Shown here: positions 7,322 through 15,044 of the stretch, piece by piece
Layout of the letters: each line of letters starts with the position of its first letter
Position numbering within the stretch: the stretch's first letter is position 1
Origin: VYFG01 sp964403545
GTDB lineage: Bacteria > Pseudomonadota > Gammaproteobacteria > Arenicellales > Poriferihabitantaceae
Direction of reading: 5' to 3'
Assembly: GCA_964403545.1 (NCBI GenBank)
Contig: CAYOGN010000052.1
Span: forward strand, 1 to 49,795
DNA length: 49,795 bases
Notes under the pieces: model-generated
What the model saw: only the letters and a program-made list of their open reading frames with translations
Told to the model about the DNA's origin: nothing
Databases searched by the model: none
Translations under genes and position numbers: made by a program

Positions 7322-7744
7322 ATGCTCTGGATAAAAGCCTTCCATATTGTTTTTATGGTGACCTGGTTCGCCGCCCTGTTCTACCTGCCAAGATTATTTG
7401 TCTATCACGCCATGTGTGAGGACGAAGCGGGGGATAGCCGGTTCAAGATAATGGAACGAAAGCTTTTTTACGGAATTATGACGCCAGGGGGTATCCTGAC
7501 ATTGGTTTCCGGTACCTGGCTTTGGCTTGGTTATGGTTTTTCTGGTCATTGGCTGAGGGCAAAATTAGTTCTGGTTCTGCTGCTCGTTGCCTATCATATC
7601 TGGTGTCTGATCGCGCTGCGGAAATTTCGAGATGGCGGTAACACGCGCAGCCATAAGTATTACCGGGTGATGAACGAATTACCTGTGTTTATCCTGGTAG
7701 GGATCATTTTGCTGGTCGTGTTAAAACCGGTTTCAATTTTCTGA
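7322..7744 (+). CDS. hemJ: Protoporphyrinogen oxidase HemJ (UPF0093 family)
   Basis: Four-helix inner-membrane protein of 140 residues that oxidises protoporphyrinogen IX to protoporphyrin IX in heme synthesis. The start MLWIKAFHIVFMVTWFAALFYLPRLFVYH is the diagnostic HemJ N-terminus with conserved H8. Further membrane segments lie at about 52-72, 80-98 and 122-138. Its stop is 2 bases before the trmL start, so the two form an operon. The Shine-Dalgarno is weak. Confidence 0.93.
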   Translation: MLWIKAFHIVFMVTWFAALFYLPRLFVYHAMCEDEAGDSRFKIMERKLFYGIMTPGGILTLVSGTWLWLGYGFSGHWLRAKLVLVLLLVAYHIWCLIALRKFRDGGNTRSHKYYRVMNELPVFILVGIILLVVLKPVSIF

Positions 7745-7746
7745 AC

Positions 7747-8208
7747 TTGTTTTCCGTCGCCCTCTACGAGCCGGAGATACCACCGAATACCGGTAACATC
7801 ATTCGTCTGTGCGCCAATACTGGATGTAAGTTACATTTGATTGAACCCCTTGGGTTTAGTCTGGAAGAAAAACAGTTGCGGCGAGCCGGGCTGGATTATC
7901 ATCAATATGCCGAGGTCCAGAGCTGGTCCAATTGGCTGGAATTCTGTGCCCAAAACAGAGGGCGTATAATTTGCTTCTCTACCCGCAACAAACAGATTTA
8001 CTCTGATTTCCACTACCAGACGGGAGATGTTCTTTTGTTCGGCTCAGAAACCCGGGGACTGCCAACAGAGGTGGTTGGACAGATTGACCCCGAATTTCGT
8101 CTTCATATTCCAATGCAGCAATTGAGTAGGAGCCTTAACCTGTCTAATTGTGTATCAATTGTGGTCTACGAGGCCTGGCGGCAAAACGGATTTGGCAAAT
8201 CTGTTTAA
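7747..8208 (+). CDS. trmL: tRNA (cytidine/uridine-34-2'-O)-methyltransferase TrmL
   Basis: SPOUT-fold SAM-dependent enzyme that 2'-O-methylates the wobble base 34 of leucine tRNAs. 153 residues, full length. Seen: the N-terminal EPEIPPNTGNIIRLCANTG, the knot motif LLFGSETRGLP (about 95-105), and the C-terminal LNLSNCVSIVVYEAWRQ (about 130-146). The start must be TTG at 7747, because the hemJ stop is 2 bases upstream and MFSVALYEPEIPPN aligns with the normal family N-terminus. Translation is probably coupled to hemJ. Confidence 0.95.
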   Translation: MFSVALYEPEIPPNTGNIIRLCANTGCKLHLIEPLGFSLEEKQLRRAGLDYHQYAEVQSWSNWLEFCAQNRGRIICFSTRNKQIYSDFHYQTGDVLLFGSETRGLPTEVVGQIDPEFRLHIPMQQLSRSLNLSNCVSIVVYEAWRQNGFGKSV

Positions 8209-8267
8209 TACACTACACTGATCACCCGGCAATGGCAGATAATGGTTAAAATGGCTCAACGGTAGCA

Positions 8268-9293
8268 CTAACCATGTTCAGCTTTCGGTTCGCGACCCAA
8301 TAGTGTACGCACTGCGTCATCCGGAGCACGATCAAGATACAGAACGTGGTAGACCTGTTCGGTAATTGGCATTTCAATTCCCAGCTCGCTGGCTTTTCGG
8401 TATAGCTCTCTGGTCGTCTGTATGCCTTCAATTTCCTGGCCAATCTCTGCAATAACAGTCTGCGGCGAATTTCCTCTACCGATACCGAGCCCGAATCGGC
8501 GATTGCGTGACTGGTTATCGGTGCAGGTCAAAATCAAATCGCCGACCCCGGTCAGCCCGTTAAATGTTTCTGCACGGCCACCCATTGCGCTACCGAGGCG
8601 AATCATCTCGGCCAGCCCCCGTGTAATCAACGCTGCTCTGGCGTTCGCCCCGTAGCCCAGTCCATCGCTGATGCCAGTGGCAATGGCCATCGTATTTTTT
8701 ACTGCACTACCCACCTGAACACCGATCAGATCGGTGCTGAAATAGACCCTTGTGGACGGGGTGCGAAACCAGTGTGCCATTTCTTCAGAATGATCTTCGG
8801 TTTTACACGCCAGGGTCAGTGCAGTTGGCAATCCGCTGGCGGTTTCGGCAGCAAAACTTGGACCCGAAATGGCGCCGAAAGAACGGATACGTGGAAAAAT
8901 TTCCTCCACAACATCGCTTAACAGGGCGCCATTTTCAGGATCGAATCCTTTGCTACCCCAAAGAATAGTAGCCGCAGACGGGTCCAGTTGATGACTGACA
9001 ATTTCTTGTTGCAGTCGAACAATAGTTTCACGGAATCCATGGCTCGGTACTACCACGAGGAAATTCAGAGCCGGATCAATGAGTTCATCAAATCCGGAAT
9101 GGATCGAGAGATTTTGAGGGAATTTCGTGCCGGGCAGATACTTTGTATTGCACCGGTCTTCTGCCAATTTTCCGGTTGCACTGCGGCCCCATAATTTTAC
9201 CGTGGGTACATTTTGACTGAGCAATATTGCGAGCGCCGTTCCCCAGGATCCGGCACCAATAACCGAGATGGATGAAGTGTTACTCCTGGTCAA
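8268..9293 (-). CDS. gpsA: Glycerol-3-phosphate dehydrogenase (NAD(P)+)
   Basis: Reduces dihydroxyacetone phosphate to sn-glycerol 3-phosphate for phospholipid synthesis. 341 residues. Seen: the Rossmann motif VIGAGSWGTALA (about 11-22), the GPSFAAE block (about 143-149), and VKNTMAIATGISDGLGYGANARAALITRG with the catalytic lysine region (about 198-226). The only start that keeps the Rossmann strand is TTG at 9293; no ATG is available nearby. It is downstream of secB and the rhodanese gene on the same strand, the conserved yibN-secB-gpsA order. Its stop codon lies in a small inverted repeat (ATGGTTA 8242-8248 / TAACCAT 8269-8275). Confidence 0.96.
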   Translation of the reverse strand: MTRSNTSSISVIGAGSWGTALAILLSQNVPTVKLWGRSATGKLAEDRCNTKYLPGTKFPQNLSIHSGFDELIDPALNFLVVVPSHGFRETIVRLQQEIVSHQLDPSAATILWGSKGFDPENGALLSDVVEEIFPRIRSFGAISGPSFAAETASGLPTALTLACKTEDHSEEMAHWFRTPSTRVYFSTDLIGVQVGSAVKNTMAIATGISDGLGYGANARAALITRGLAEMIRLGSAMGGRAETFNGLTGVGDLILTCTDNQSRNRRFGLGIGRGNSPQTVIAEIGQEIEGIQTTRELYRKASELGIEMPITEQVYHVLYLDRAPDDAVRTLLGREPKAEHG

Positions 9294-9320
9294 TGATTCC
9301 AGTGGTCCAACACATTATGA

Positions 9321-9800
9321 TTAATGGGTTTGCTCCGGCCTGGTTTCCGGTGTTTCTGTATCCTTTTCCTTCGCTAATCGTTGGCGATAGATTCTTTCAA
9401 AGTTCATCGGTGAAATCAGCAGCTGGGGAAATCCCGCTTTGGCCACCAGGTTGGCGATTTCTTCGCGAGAAAACGGCAGCAACATATTGGGGCAACCAAC
9501 GTTGAGGATCAGCTCCTTTTGTTCGTCGTTATCGACATTAATTTCAAATATACCGGCGTCTTTGACTTCGGCTACAAACAGCGTATTTTCCTCCTGGCTC
9601 GCCGTTGCGGTAACCTGCAGAATTACTTCATAAAATTTCCCTTCTTCATCCAGCCGAGTGTTGTTAACATTGATATTGATGTCAATTTTTGGCTTGAGTT
9701 CCGGGTTAAGAAATACACCGGGGCTCGCCGGGGATTCCAAAGAAGCATCTTTCAGATAGATTTTCTTCGCAGTGAGACGGGGAGGTTTGGTATTGGACAT
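9321..9800 (-). CDS. secB: Protein-export chaperone SecB
   Basis: Cytoplasmic tetrameric chaperone that keeps preproteins unfolded and delivers them to SecA. 159 residues, normal length. The start MSNTKPPRLTAKKIYLKD was chosen because the SecB core begins here (KIYLKDASLESP); a longer frame runs upstream but is antisense-like. Other family features are the beta strands around INVNNTRLDEEGKFYEVILQVTATA and the GCPNMLLPFSREEIANLVAKAGFPQLLISP block (about 104-133). It lies between the rhodanese gene (47 bases upstream) and gpsA (27 bases downstream) in one operon. The Shine-Dalgarno is not obvious. Confidence 0.96.
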   Translation of the reverse strand: MSNTKPPRLTAKKIYLKDASLESPASPGVFLNPELKPKIDININVNNTRLDEEGKFYEVILQVTATASQEENTLFVAEVKDAGIFEINVDNDEQKELILNVGCPNMLLPFSREEIANLVAKAGFPQLLISPMNFERIYRQRLAKEKDTETPETRPEQTH

Positions 9801-9847
9801 GGCAGGAAAGGAGAGGGTTTCAGGGAGTAATTTTACAGGTCGGGCAG

Positions 9848-10273
9848 CTATTTCTTGCCCCTGGAAAGTGGTAAATTCTCTTTGCTCCAGGAAGTCAGAC
9901 CGCCATCCAGTACATACAGGTCTTCGAACGCATTCTTTTTTAAAATTCCCACTGCTTTGGCTGTGCGGGTACCAGACTGACAAACCAGGATTAATGGTTT
10001 ACCACGATATTTATTGAGTTTTTTGAGATTCGTTTCAATACTGTCCAGCGGCAGGTTCAGGGCTTGCTCAATGTGGCCATTTTCGAATTCATCCTGATTC
10101 CGGATGTCTACCACTATTGCAGATTTTCGATTTTGTAGTTGTGGCAGCTGGGAGGGGTCAATCTTGGCTGCTCCACCCACAGTACGACCACCAGGATCGA
10201 ATGCCAGCAACAACAGAATAGCCGCAAGCATGACAAAAAGGTACCAGTTTTCGATGGCGAAATTTAGAAACAT
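9848..10273 (-). CDS. Membrane-anchored rhodanese-like protein (YibN type)
   Basis: 141 residues: an N-terminal transmembrane helix (about 8-26), then a single rhodanese domain (about 38-135) with the active-site loop CQSGTR, putting the persulfide cysteine at residue 98. Other rhodanese signatures are VVDIRNQDEFENGHIEQALNLP (about 54-75) and LDGGLTSW. In enterobacteria yibN lies upstream of grxC-secB-gpsA. The same order is kept here, except that no grxC lies between this gene and secB. The substrate is unknown; sulfur transfer or redox support of export is only inferred from context. Confidence 0.92.
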   Translation of the reverse strand: MFLNFAIENWYLFVMLAAILLLLAFDPGGRTVGGAAKIDPSQLPQLQNRKSAIVVDIRNQDEFENGHIEQALNLPLDSIETNLKKLNKYRGKPLILVCQSGTRTAKAVGILKKNAFEDLYVLDGGLTSWSKENLPLSRGKK

Positions 10274-10389
10274 TAGGGGATTTAGTAGTAAACGGCGGCT
10301 GATCCGAAAGAGTGGGGGCGGATTCTACCTCAAGTTGCTGTCATTATCTGGCACCTTGCGAATTTTTTCCAATCACCCAATGATCCTGG

Positions 10390-10433
10390 AATCCTCAGTT
10401 GACCGCACTCTTCACGATGCTCAACTGAGGATT
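10390..10433. repeat. 13-bp perfect inverted repeat upstream of envC
   Basis: Arms AATCCTCAGTTGA (10390-10402) and TCAACTGAGGATT (10421-10433) are exact complements around an 18-base spacer. The repeat lies in the divergent region between the rhodanese and envC genes, about 80 bases before envC. No T-tract follows it, so it is not an ordinary terminator. A dyad operator or a stable 5' leader hairpin is likely. Confidence 0.7.
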
Positions 10434-10515
10434 AGGGTAATGGAAATTTGACCTTCGTGAACACTATCCTGATATTGCTTCAATGCCTGAGGAGCCCAAC
10501 GATTCTGAAAAATCA

Positions 10516-11766
10516 ATGATGGTCATTCGTCTCTTTTTGTGTTCTAGCCTGTTCTTACTCATCGTAGCGAGCAGTGATGCTAACGAATTCGCCCGCTCGA
10601 GCGATGAACTGGATGCCCTGGAGCAAAGGATACTCCTGGTTCAGAAACAATTACAACAGGATCGAAATGAAGTTGATTCCATTACCGGGGAGCTGGATGG
10701 TATCGAGCAAAGCCTATCCCGTTTGCATGCATCGATACGCCACCTGCAACAGCAGAAAACTGAGCTGGAAAGGGAGATTCTACTATTAAACAAGGTGGCG
10801 TCAGATCTTGAAGTGAGCAATGTGGAGGCATTGGAGGGCATGGCTGGATTGCTCAAAAGCAGTTATTTTATGGGTCGCAAGAGTGGACTTCGGTTATTGA
10901 TTAGTCAAAAGAATCCACAACGATCTGTTCGACAATTAACCATGTTTCGTTATGTGATGGAGGCGCGTTATCAACAATTGCAGGATTTGCTTTTGCTGCA
11001 AAAAAATGTTCGTACAAATCAGCAGGCGACTTCTCAGCGACAGCGGGCTATGGATGAAACCATTGCCGAACTTGAGCAAGATCGCCTTCAGCTTGAGCGC
11101 CAGGAGGCGGCCCGGGCGAAGCAGCTGAGTCGCGTCATGTCGGAGGTGGCGGATAGCAAACAAACTATTCTACTGTACCAGCAACGCGAGCAATGGTTGA
11201 AGAAACTACTGGTGGAACTGGCGCGGCCAAAAGCCACCCCTGAAACACCTGACAAACCGACCGCAAATGCTGGTAGCAAAATAAGAAAGGAGAGCCGACG
11301 GGTGCAATCCGTACAGCAGCAGAAAAGGTCCAGCCCGGAAACGCAAACTGTTCAACCCATAAAACTTGCCGGTTTCGGGAATAACCGGGGCATTTTGCCG
11401 CTCCCGGTAAAGGCAGGCATTAGTGCACGATTTGGCCAGAAGAAGCCCGAAAGCGGATTAACCTGGGAAGGGGTGTTATTCCATTCCCGTCTGGGTCAAC
11501 CGGTAGCAGCGATCTATCCGGGACAGGTAGTGTTTTCTGACTGGTTTCGGGGCTATGGTCAGCTGATGGTGCTTGATCATGGTGGGGGTTATATGAGTTT
11601 ATACGGCTATAATCGGTCATTACAGGCCGCTGTAGGTGATACGGTAAATTCAGGTCAGGTTATCGCCATGACGGATGAGGCAGGTGAAATGCCGGCACCG
11701 GGCTTATACTTTGAAATCCGCCATAACGGAATGCCTGATGATCCGTTACAATGGTGCCGTCAATAG
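10516..11766 (+). CDS. envC: Murein hydrolase activator EnvC
   Basis: Periplasmic activator of the septal amidases AmiA/AmiB during cell separation. Seen: a signal peptide (MMVIRLFLCSSLFLLIVASSDA), a long coiled coil (about residues 25-215), a charged low-complexity linker (about 220-285) and a C-terminal LytM domain (about 295-415). The LytM site is degenerate as in E. coli EnvC: YGYN and LYFEIR replace the metal-binding YxHN and LHFEIR, so it should activate rather than cut. The start at 10516 gives a compact signal peptide; an in-frame ATG at 10483 would add an acidic 11-residue lead. It is followed by ctpA on the same strand, a common arrangement. gpmI, often between yibN and envC, is absent. 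Confidence 0.92.
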   Translation: MMVIRLFLCSSLFLLIVASSDANEFARSSDELDALEQRILLVQKQLQQDRNEVDSITGELDGIEQSLSRLHASIRHLQQQKTELEREILLLNKVASDLEVSNVEALEGMAGLLKSSYFMGRKSGLRLLISQKNPQRSVRQLTMFRYVMEARYQQLQDLLLLQKNVRTNQQATSQRQRAMDETIAELEQDRLQLERQEAARAKQLSRVMSEVADSKQTILLYQQREQWLKKLLVELARPKATPETPDKPTANAGSKIRKESRRVQSVQQQKRSSPETQTVQPIKLAGFGNNRGILPLPVKAGISARFGQKKPESGLTWEGVLFHSRLGQPVAAIYPGQVVFSDWFRGYGQLMVLDHGGGYMSLYGYNRSLQAAVGDTVNSGQVIAMTDEAGEMPAPGLYFEIRHNGMPDDPLQWCRQ

Positions 11767-11883
11767 TCGAGCGAAGCCTCTGTACAGTGTACCGCCTGCC
11801 AGAATCGCCGATAATTGAACCAGTGTGAGGCGCTGACGTCTTATCGGGGAATAAAACCTACTATATAAACTACAGGAAATTTA

Positions 11884-13221
11884 ATGGTCTCCAGAACAAT
11901 CATCCAGTTTCTGCTATTAAGCGCCATCTCTGCCTCCTGGTCCGGATTTGTGATGGCCCAGGAAAAAGCGGAGCTCGAACAGTCCCTGCCACTGGATGAG
12001 TTGCAGGCATTTGCCGAGGTGTTTGGCAAGATTAAAAGCGAGTATGTTGACGACGCCAGTGACGTCGATTTGTTACGCGATGCTATCCAGGGAATGCTGG
12101 CTGGTCTCGATCCGCACTCGACCTTCCTGGAGCCGGAGCAGTTCAAGGATATTCGTATCTCGACGGAAGGAAAGTTTGGTGGACTTGGCATTGAAGTCAC
12201 TACCGAAGATGGATTTATTAAAGTTGTTTCTCCCATTGACGGGACCCCGGCATCTGACGCCGATATAATGGCCGGAGATATCGTCGTAAAAATCGATGGA
12301 GTACTGGTGCGGGGGATGAATTTGCGTGATGCGGTGGACAGCATGCGCGGGGAACCGGGAACACGCATCGTGTTGACCATATCCCGGGAAGGGATAGCAG
12401 AGTCGTTCGAGGTGCCGCTGGTGAGGGCGGTAATAAAAGTTGCAAGCGTCCGTAGTGAGTTGCTTGAAGATGGATTCGGATATGCCAGAATTTCCAGTTT
12501 TCAAAGCGGAACAATCAACAACCTTCGTTCCCAGATCGAGAAACTCGTTAAAAACAACAATGCTGAACTCAATGGGTTGATTCTGGATTTACGCAACAAT
12601 CCCGGCGGTGTATTGAATAGTGCCGTAGATGTCAGTGATCTGTTCCTGGAGGACGGCATTATCGTGTCCACCAGAGGACGTGATAGCGCTTCAGATTCAA
12701 GTTACCAGGCCAGGGCAGGTGATATTCTGGACGATGCACCGCTGGTGGTGCTGGTCAATGGAGGATCAGCTTCGGCCTCTGAAATTGTCGCGGGCGCTTT
12801 GCAGGACCATGGTCGCGCTATCATTATGGGAACTGAAACCTTTGGCAAGGGATCGGTGCAAACCGTGATCCCGATGAATAATGGGGGTGCCCTGAAGTTG
12901 ACCACCGCGCGCTACTATACACCCCTTGATCGATCCATTCAGGCAACAGGAATCGAGCCCGATATCGAAATCAGACAGACCCGTTTTTCAAAGCCGAAAA
13001 TAGGCGGTAAATCAGTGCGGGAAGCCGATCTCGCCGGACACCTGACGGGAGATGGGGAAAACGTGGATAGCAAAAAAAGTCCGGCCGGTGACGAAGGGAA
13101 TGACGAGGACAATGCTCAAACCGGAGGCTCGGCATTACTGACAAATGACTATCAGGTCAAGGAAGCTTTCAATCTGTTAAAAGGCATGAGCCTGGTACAC
13201 AAGCAATTTTTCCGGGGTTGA
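11884..13221 (+). CDS. S41 family C-terminal processing protease
   Basis: Periplasmic serine protease of the CtpA/Prc type, 445 residues. Seen: a signal peptide (about 1-25), an N-terminal helical region with AIQGMLAGLDPHSTFLEPEQ (about 69-88), a PDZ domain (about 95-165, GGLGIEVTTEDGFIKVVSP) and the S41 catalytic core. The catalytic serine is in NGGSASASEIVAGAL (about residue 300) and the general-base lysine in ETFGKGSVQT (about 322). The C-terminus carries a polar, Gly/Asp-rich insert (about 390-420). An AGGAAATTTA element precedes the ATG at 11884. It follows envC by 117 bases; related proteases control murein hydrolases through adaptors, so a shared cell-wall role is plausible. Confidence 0.93.
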   Translation: MVSRTIIQFLLLSAISASWSGFVMAQEKAELEQSLPLDELQAFAEVFGKIKSEYVDDASDVDLLRDAIQGMLAGLDPHSTFLEPEQFKDIRISTEGKFGGLGIEVTTEDGFIKVVSPIDGTPASDADIMAGDIVVKIDGVLVRGMNLRDAVDSMRGEPGTRIVLTISREGIAESFEVPLVRAVIKVASVRSELLEDGFGYARISSFQSGTINNLRSQIEKLVKNNNAELNGLILDLRNNPGGVLNSAVDVSDLFLEDGIIVSTRGRDSASDSSYQARAGDILDDAPLVVLVNGGSASASEIVAGALQDHGRAIIMGTETFGKGSVQTVIPMNNGGALKLTTARYYTPLDRSIQATGIEPDIEIRQTRFSKPKIGGKSVREADLAGHLTGDGENVDSKKSPAGDEGNDEDNAQTGGSALLTNDYQVKEAFNLLKGMSLVHKQFFRG

Positions 13222-13239
13222 CCGCGATCGTTTTTCGAG

Positions 13240-13575
13240 CTATTTTCTGGAATTCTTGTTATTCCGTTCCCGGTGGCGCCATTTTCGTAGCCACACAATA
13301 ATGGACAAATACCCTCGTCTGGCCCAGGGAAAATCGATCGACAACACCAGTAAACCCAATGGAATCATCCAGAGTCCCAAAACTGGTAGAAACCACAGCA
13401 CGCCACCCAGTAACAGGCACAAACCTATAACCTTTCGCGTCAGCGATGGCATTGATTTGAGTCGATTGTGAATAGGCTTGAGCCTGCGGTGCACAGTCAG
13501 GTGTTCTCCGGTGATTGGGGATGCGATATGATCGGCTTTTGAAATATCGGGTTTAATTGGCAAATTTAAATGCAT
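13240..13575 (-). CDS. Small conserved membrane protein of unknown function
   Basis: A minus-strand frame encoding about 111 residues. The N-terminal half is polar, with a basic stretch VHRRLKPIHNRLKS; a two-helix hydrophobic region follows (about 48-75, GLCLLLGGVLWFLPVLGLWM and on to IPLGLLVLSIDFP), then a strongly basic tail (RKWRHRERNNKNSRK). The LPVLGxWMIPLGLLxLSxDxP pattern recurs in small uncharacterised proteobacterial proteins I have seen, but no function is known. The most upstream ATG (13575) lies in ATGCAT, so it overlaps the dapF start on the other strand by 6 bases. An internal ATG near 13450 would leave only the membrane part. Confidence 0.6.
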   Translation of the reverse strand: MHLNLPIKPDISKADHIASPITGEHLTVHRRLKPIHNRLKSMPSLTRKVIGLCLLLGGVLWFLPVLGLWMIPLGLLVLSIDFPWARRGYLSIIVWLRKWRHRERNNKNSRK

Positions 13576-14406
13576 CTGGAGTTTACTAAAATGCAGTCCC
13601 TTGGGAACGACTTTGTGATGCTTGATGGCGTCACAGAAAAATTGCAGATATCGCCTTCTGTTGCGCGCCAACTGGCTGATCGGCATTTTGGTGTGGGGTG
13701 CGACCAGATTATACTGGCCGAAGCTGGAACGGATACCGATTTTTTGTTTCGGATTTTTAATCGTGACGGTGGCGAAGTCGAACAATGTGGCAACGGTGCC
13801 CGCTGCTTTGCCCACTTTGTGCGCCAGAAGGGACTGGTCAATAAAGACAATATTTCTGTGCAGACCATCAATGCGCGGATGGAACTGAATATTCAGCAAG
13901 ATGGTAGCGTGACTGTAAAAATGGGTATTCCGGAATTTGAACCGGATAAGATTCCATTCGAAGCAAATCAGGTTGCTGATGCCTATCCGCTGAATCTTGG
14001 CAGCAATAAGGTAAATATTTGTGCCCTGGCAATTGGTAACCCCCATGCCGTCATGCTGGTAGAAAATGTTGATACAGCGCCAGTAGAATCCCTCGGCGCT
14101 GAAATCGAGAGCCATACGAGGTTTCCTGCCAGAGTAAACGCTGGGTTTATGCAAATTGTCTCGCCATCCCATGTTCGACTGCGGGTATATGAGCGCGGGG
14201 TTGGCGAAACCCTTGGCTGCGGCAGTGGTGCCTGTGCGGCGGTTGCAGCCGGTATTTGCCTTGGGTCGCTCGATTCAAAGGTCAACGTCAGTCTGCCAGG
14301 TGGAGACGCCACGGTGGAGTGGGATGGTCCGGGGGCTCCAATATTTCTTAGCGGGCCTGTGCAAACCGTTTATTCCGGCGTTATTGATATCACCCAGACT
14401 CATTAG
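13570..14406 (+). CDS. dapF: Diaminopimelate epimerase
   Basis: Interconverts LL- and meso-diaminopimelate for lysine and peptidoglycan synthesis, without cofactor, using two cysteines. 278 residues, standard. Seen: the start MHLEFTKMQSLGNDFVMLDG, the first catalytic cysteine in VEQCGNGARCFAHFV (about C73), and the second in GCGSGACAAVAAG (about C218). The family block INAGFMQ appears as VNAGFMQIVS (about 191). It leads the dapF-DUF484-xerC operon, a conserved gammaproteobacterial unit; the next gene starts 8 bases after its stop. The Shine-Dalgarno is weak. Confidence 0.97.
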   Translation: MHLEFTKMQSLGNDFVMLDGVTEKLQISPSVARQLADRHFGVGCDQIILAEAGTDTDFLFRIFNRDGGEVEQCGNGARCFAHFVRQKGLVNKDNISVQTINARMELNIQQDGSVTVKMGIPEFEPDKIPFEANQVADAYPLNLGSNKVNICALAIGNPHAVMLVENVDTAPVESLGAEIESHTRFPARVNAGFMQIVSPSHVRLRVYERGVGETLGCGSGACAAVAAGICLGSLDSKVNVSLPGGDATVEWDGPGAPIFLSGPVQTVYSGVIDITQTH

Positions 14407-14414
14407 ACCAGGTT

Positions 14415-15035
14415 ATGTTGAAATCCAAAGAAGTAATTGCTTATCTTAAGCAGAATTCAGATTTTTTTGTACAATACCCGGACTTGTTGGCAGATCTTGA
14501 GATCAGCAACAATGAGGAGCCATTCCACAAGCGTCAGCTTGATGCGTTGCGGCAACGCCAACTGGCGCAAGTTGCAAAGTATGATCTGGTTGTCAGTTCG
14601 GCAAAAAGCAATCAGGCACTGGAAAAATCGTTACACGAACTCGCGCAAAAACTGTTAAGTGCAGATCAACCAGACTTGAACAATGCAATAAAGATACTGA
14701 AGGCGCAATTTTCTCTTGAGCATGCACGAATCTGGCTCGAACGAAGTACAGACAATGAAAATCCACAGGAAGTAGATTTTGAGTCCCTGGTTATACGAGT
14801 GACCCATGGTGGCAGTATTTGTGATGATCGGGTATCTGGCGAATTACTGAAATCCCTGTTTGGCGACCAAAGCGGGGTTAAATCCTGTGCTTTTGTGCCC
14901 CTGTTATCCGATTCCATTAATATTGGTGTGATGGTGCTGGGTGCCAGCGATCCGGAACGATTCCAGCCCGGTATGGGGGCCATCTACCTCGACCGCATGG
15001 GGCAACTGATGGGCGCTTTTCTCTCGAAATCCTGA
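14415..15035 (+). CDS. DUF484 family protein
   Basis: 206-residue DUF484 protein, predicted to have a GAF-like fold in its C-terminal half. Seen: the N-terminal block VIAYLKQNSDFFVQYPDLLADLEI (about 6-30), a helical heptad region (about 35-90) and a GAF-type beta core ending GVMVLGASDPERFQPGMGAIYLDRMGQLMGAFL. The family is nearly always between dapF and xerC, as here, but its biochemical role is unknown. The xerC frame follows immediately. Confidence 0.92.
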   Translation: MLKSKEVIAYLKQNSDFFVQYPDLLADLEISNNEEPFHKRQLDALRQRQLAQVAKYDLVVSSAKSNQALEKSLHELAQKLLSADQPDLNNAIKILKAQFSLEHARIWLERSTDNENPQEVDFESLVIRVTHGGSICDDRVSGELLKSLFGDQSGVKSCAFVPLLSDSINIGVMVLGASDPERFQPGMGAIYLDRMGQLMGAFLSKS

Positions 15036-15044
15036 TTGAATGTC

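Noticed and set aside
13576..14172. Long minus-strand open frame antisense to dapF, continuous with the small membrane gene.
   Set aside because: The dapF reading frame is certain, so the antisense extension is a shadow; only the part after 13575 looks real.
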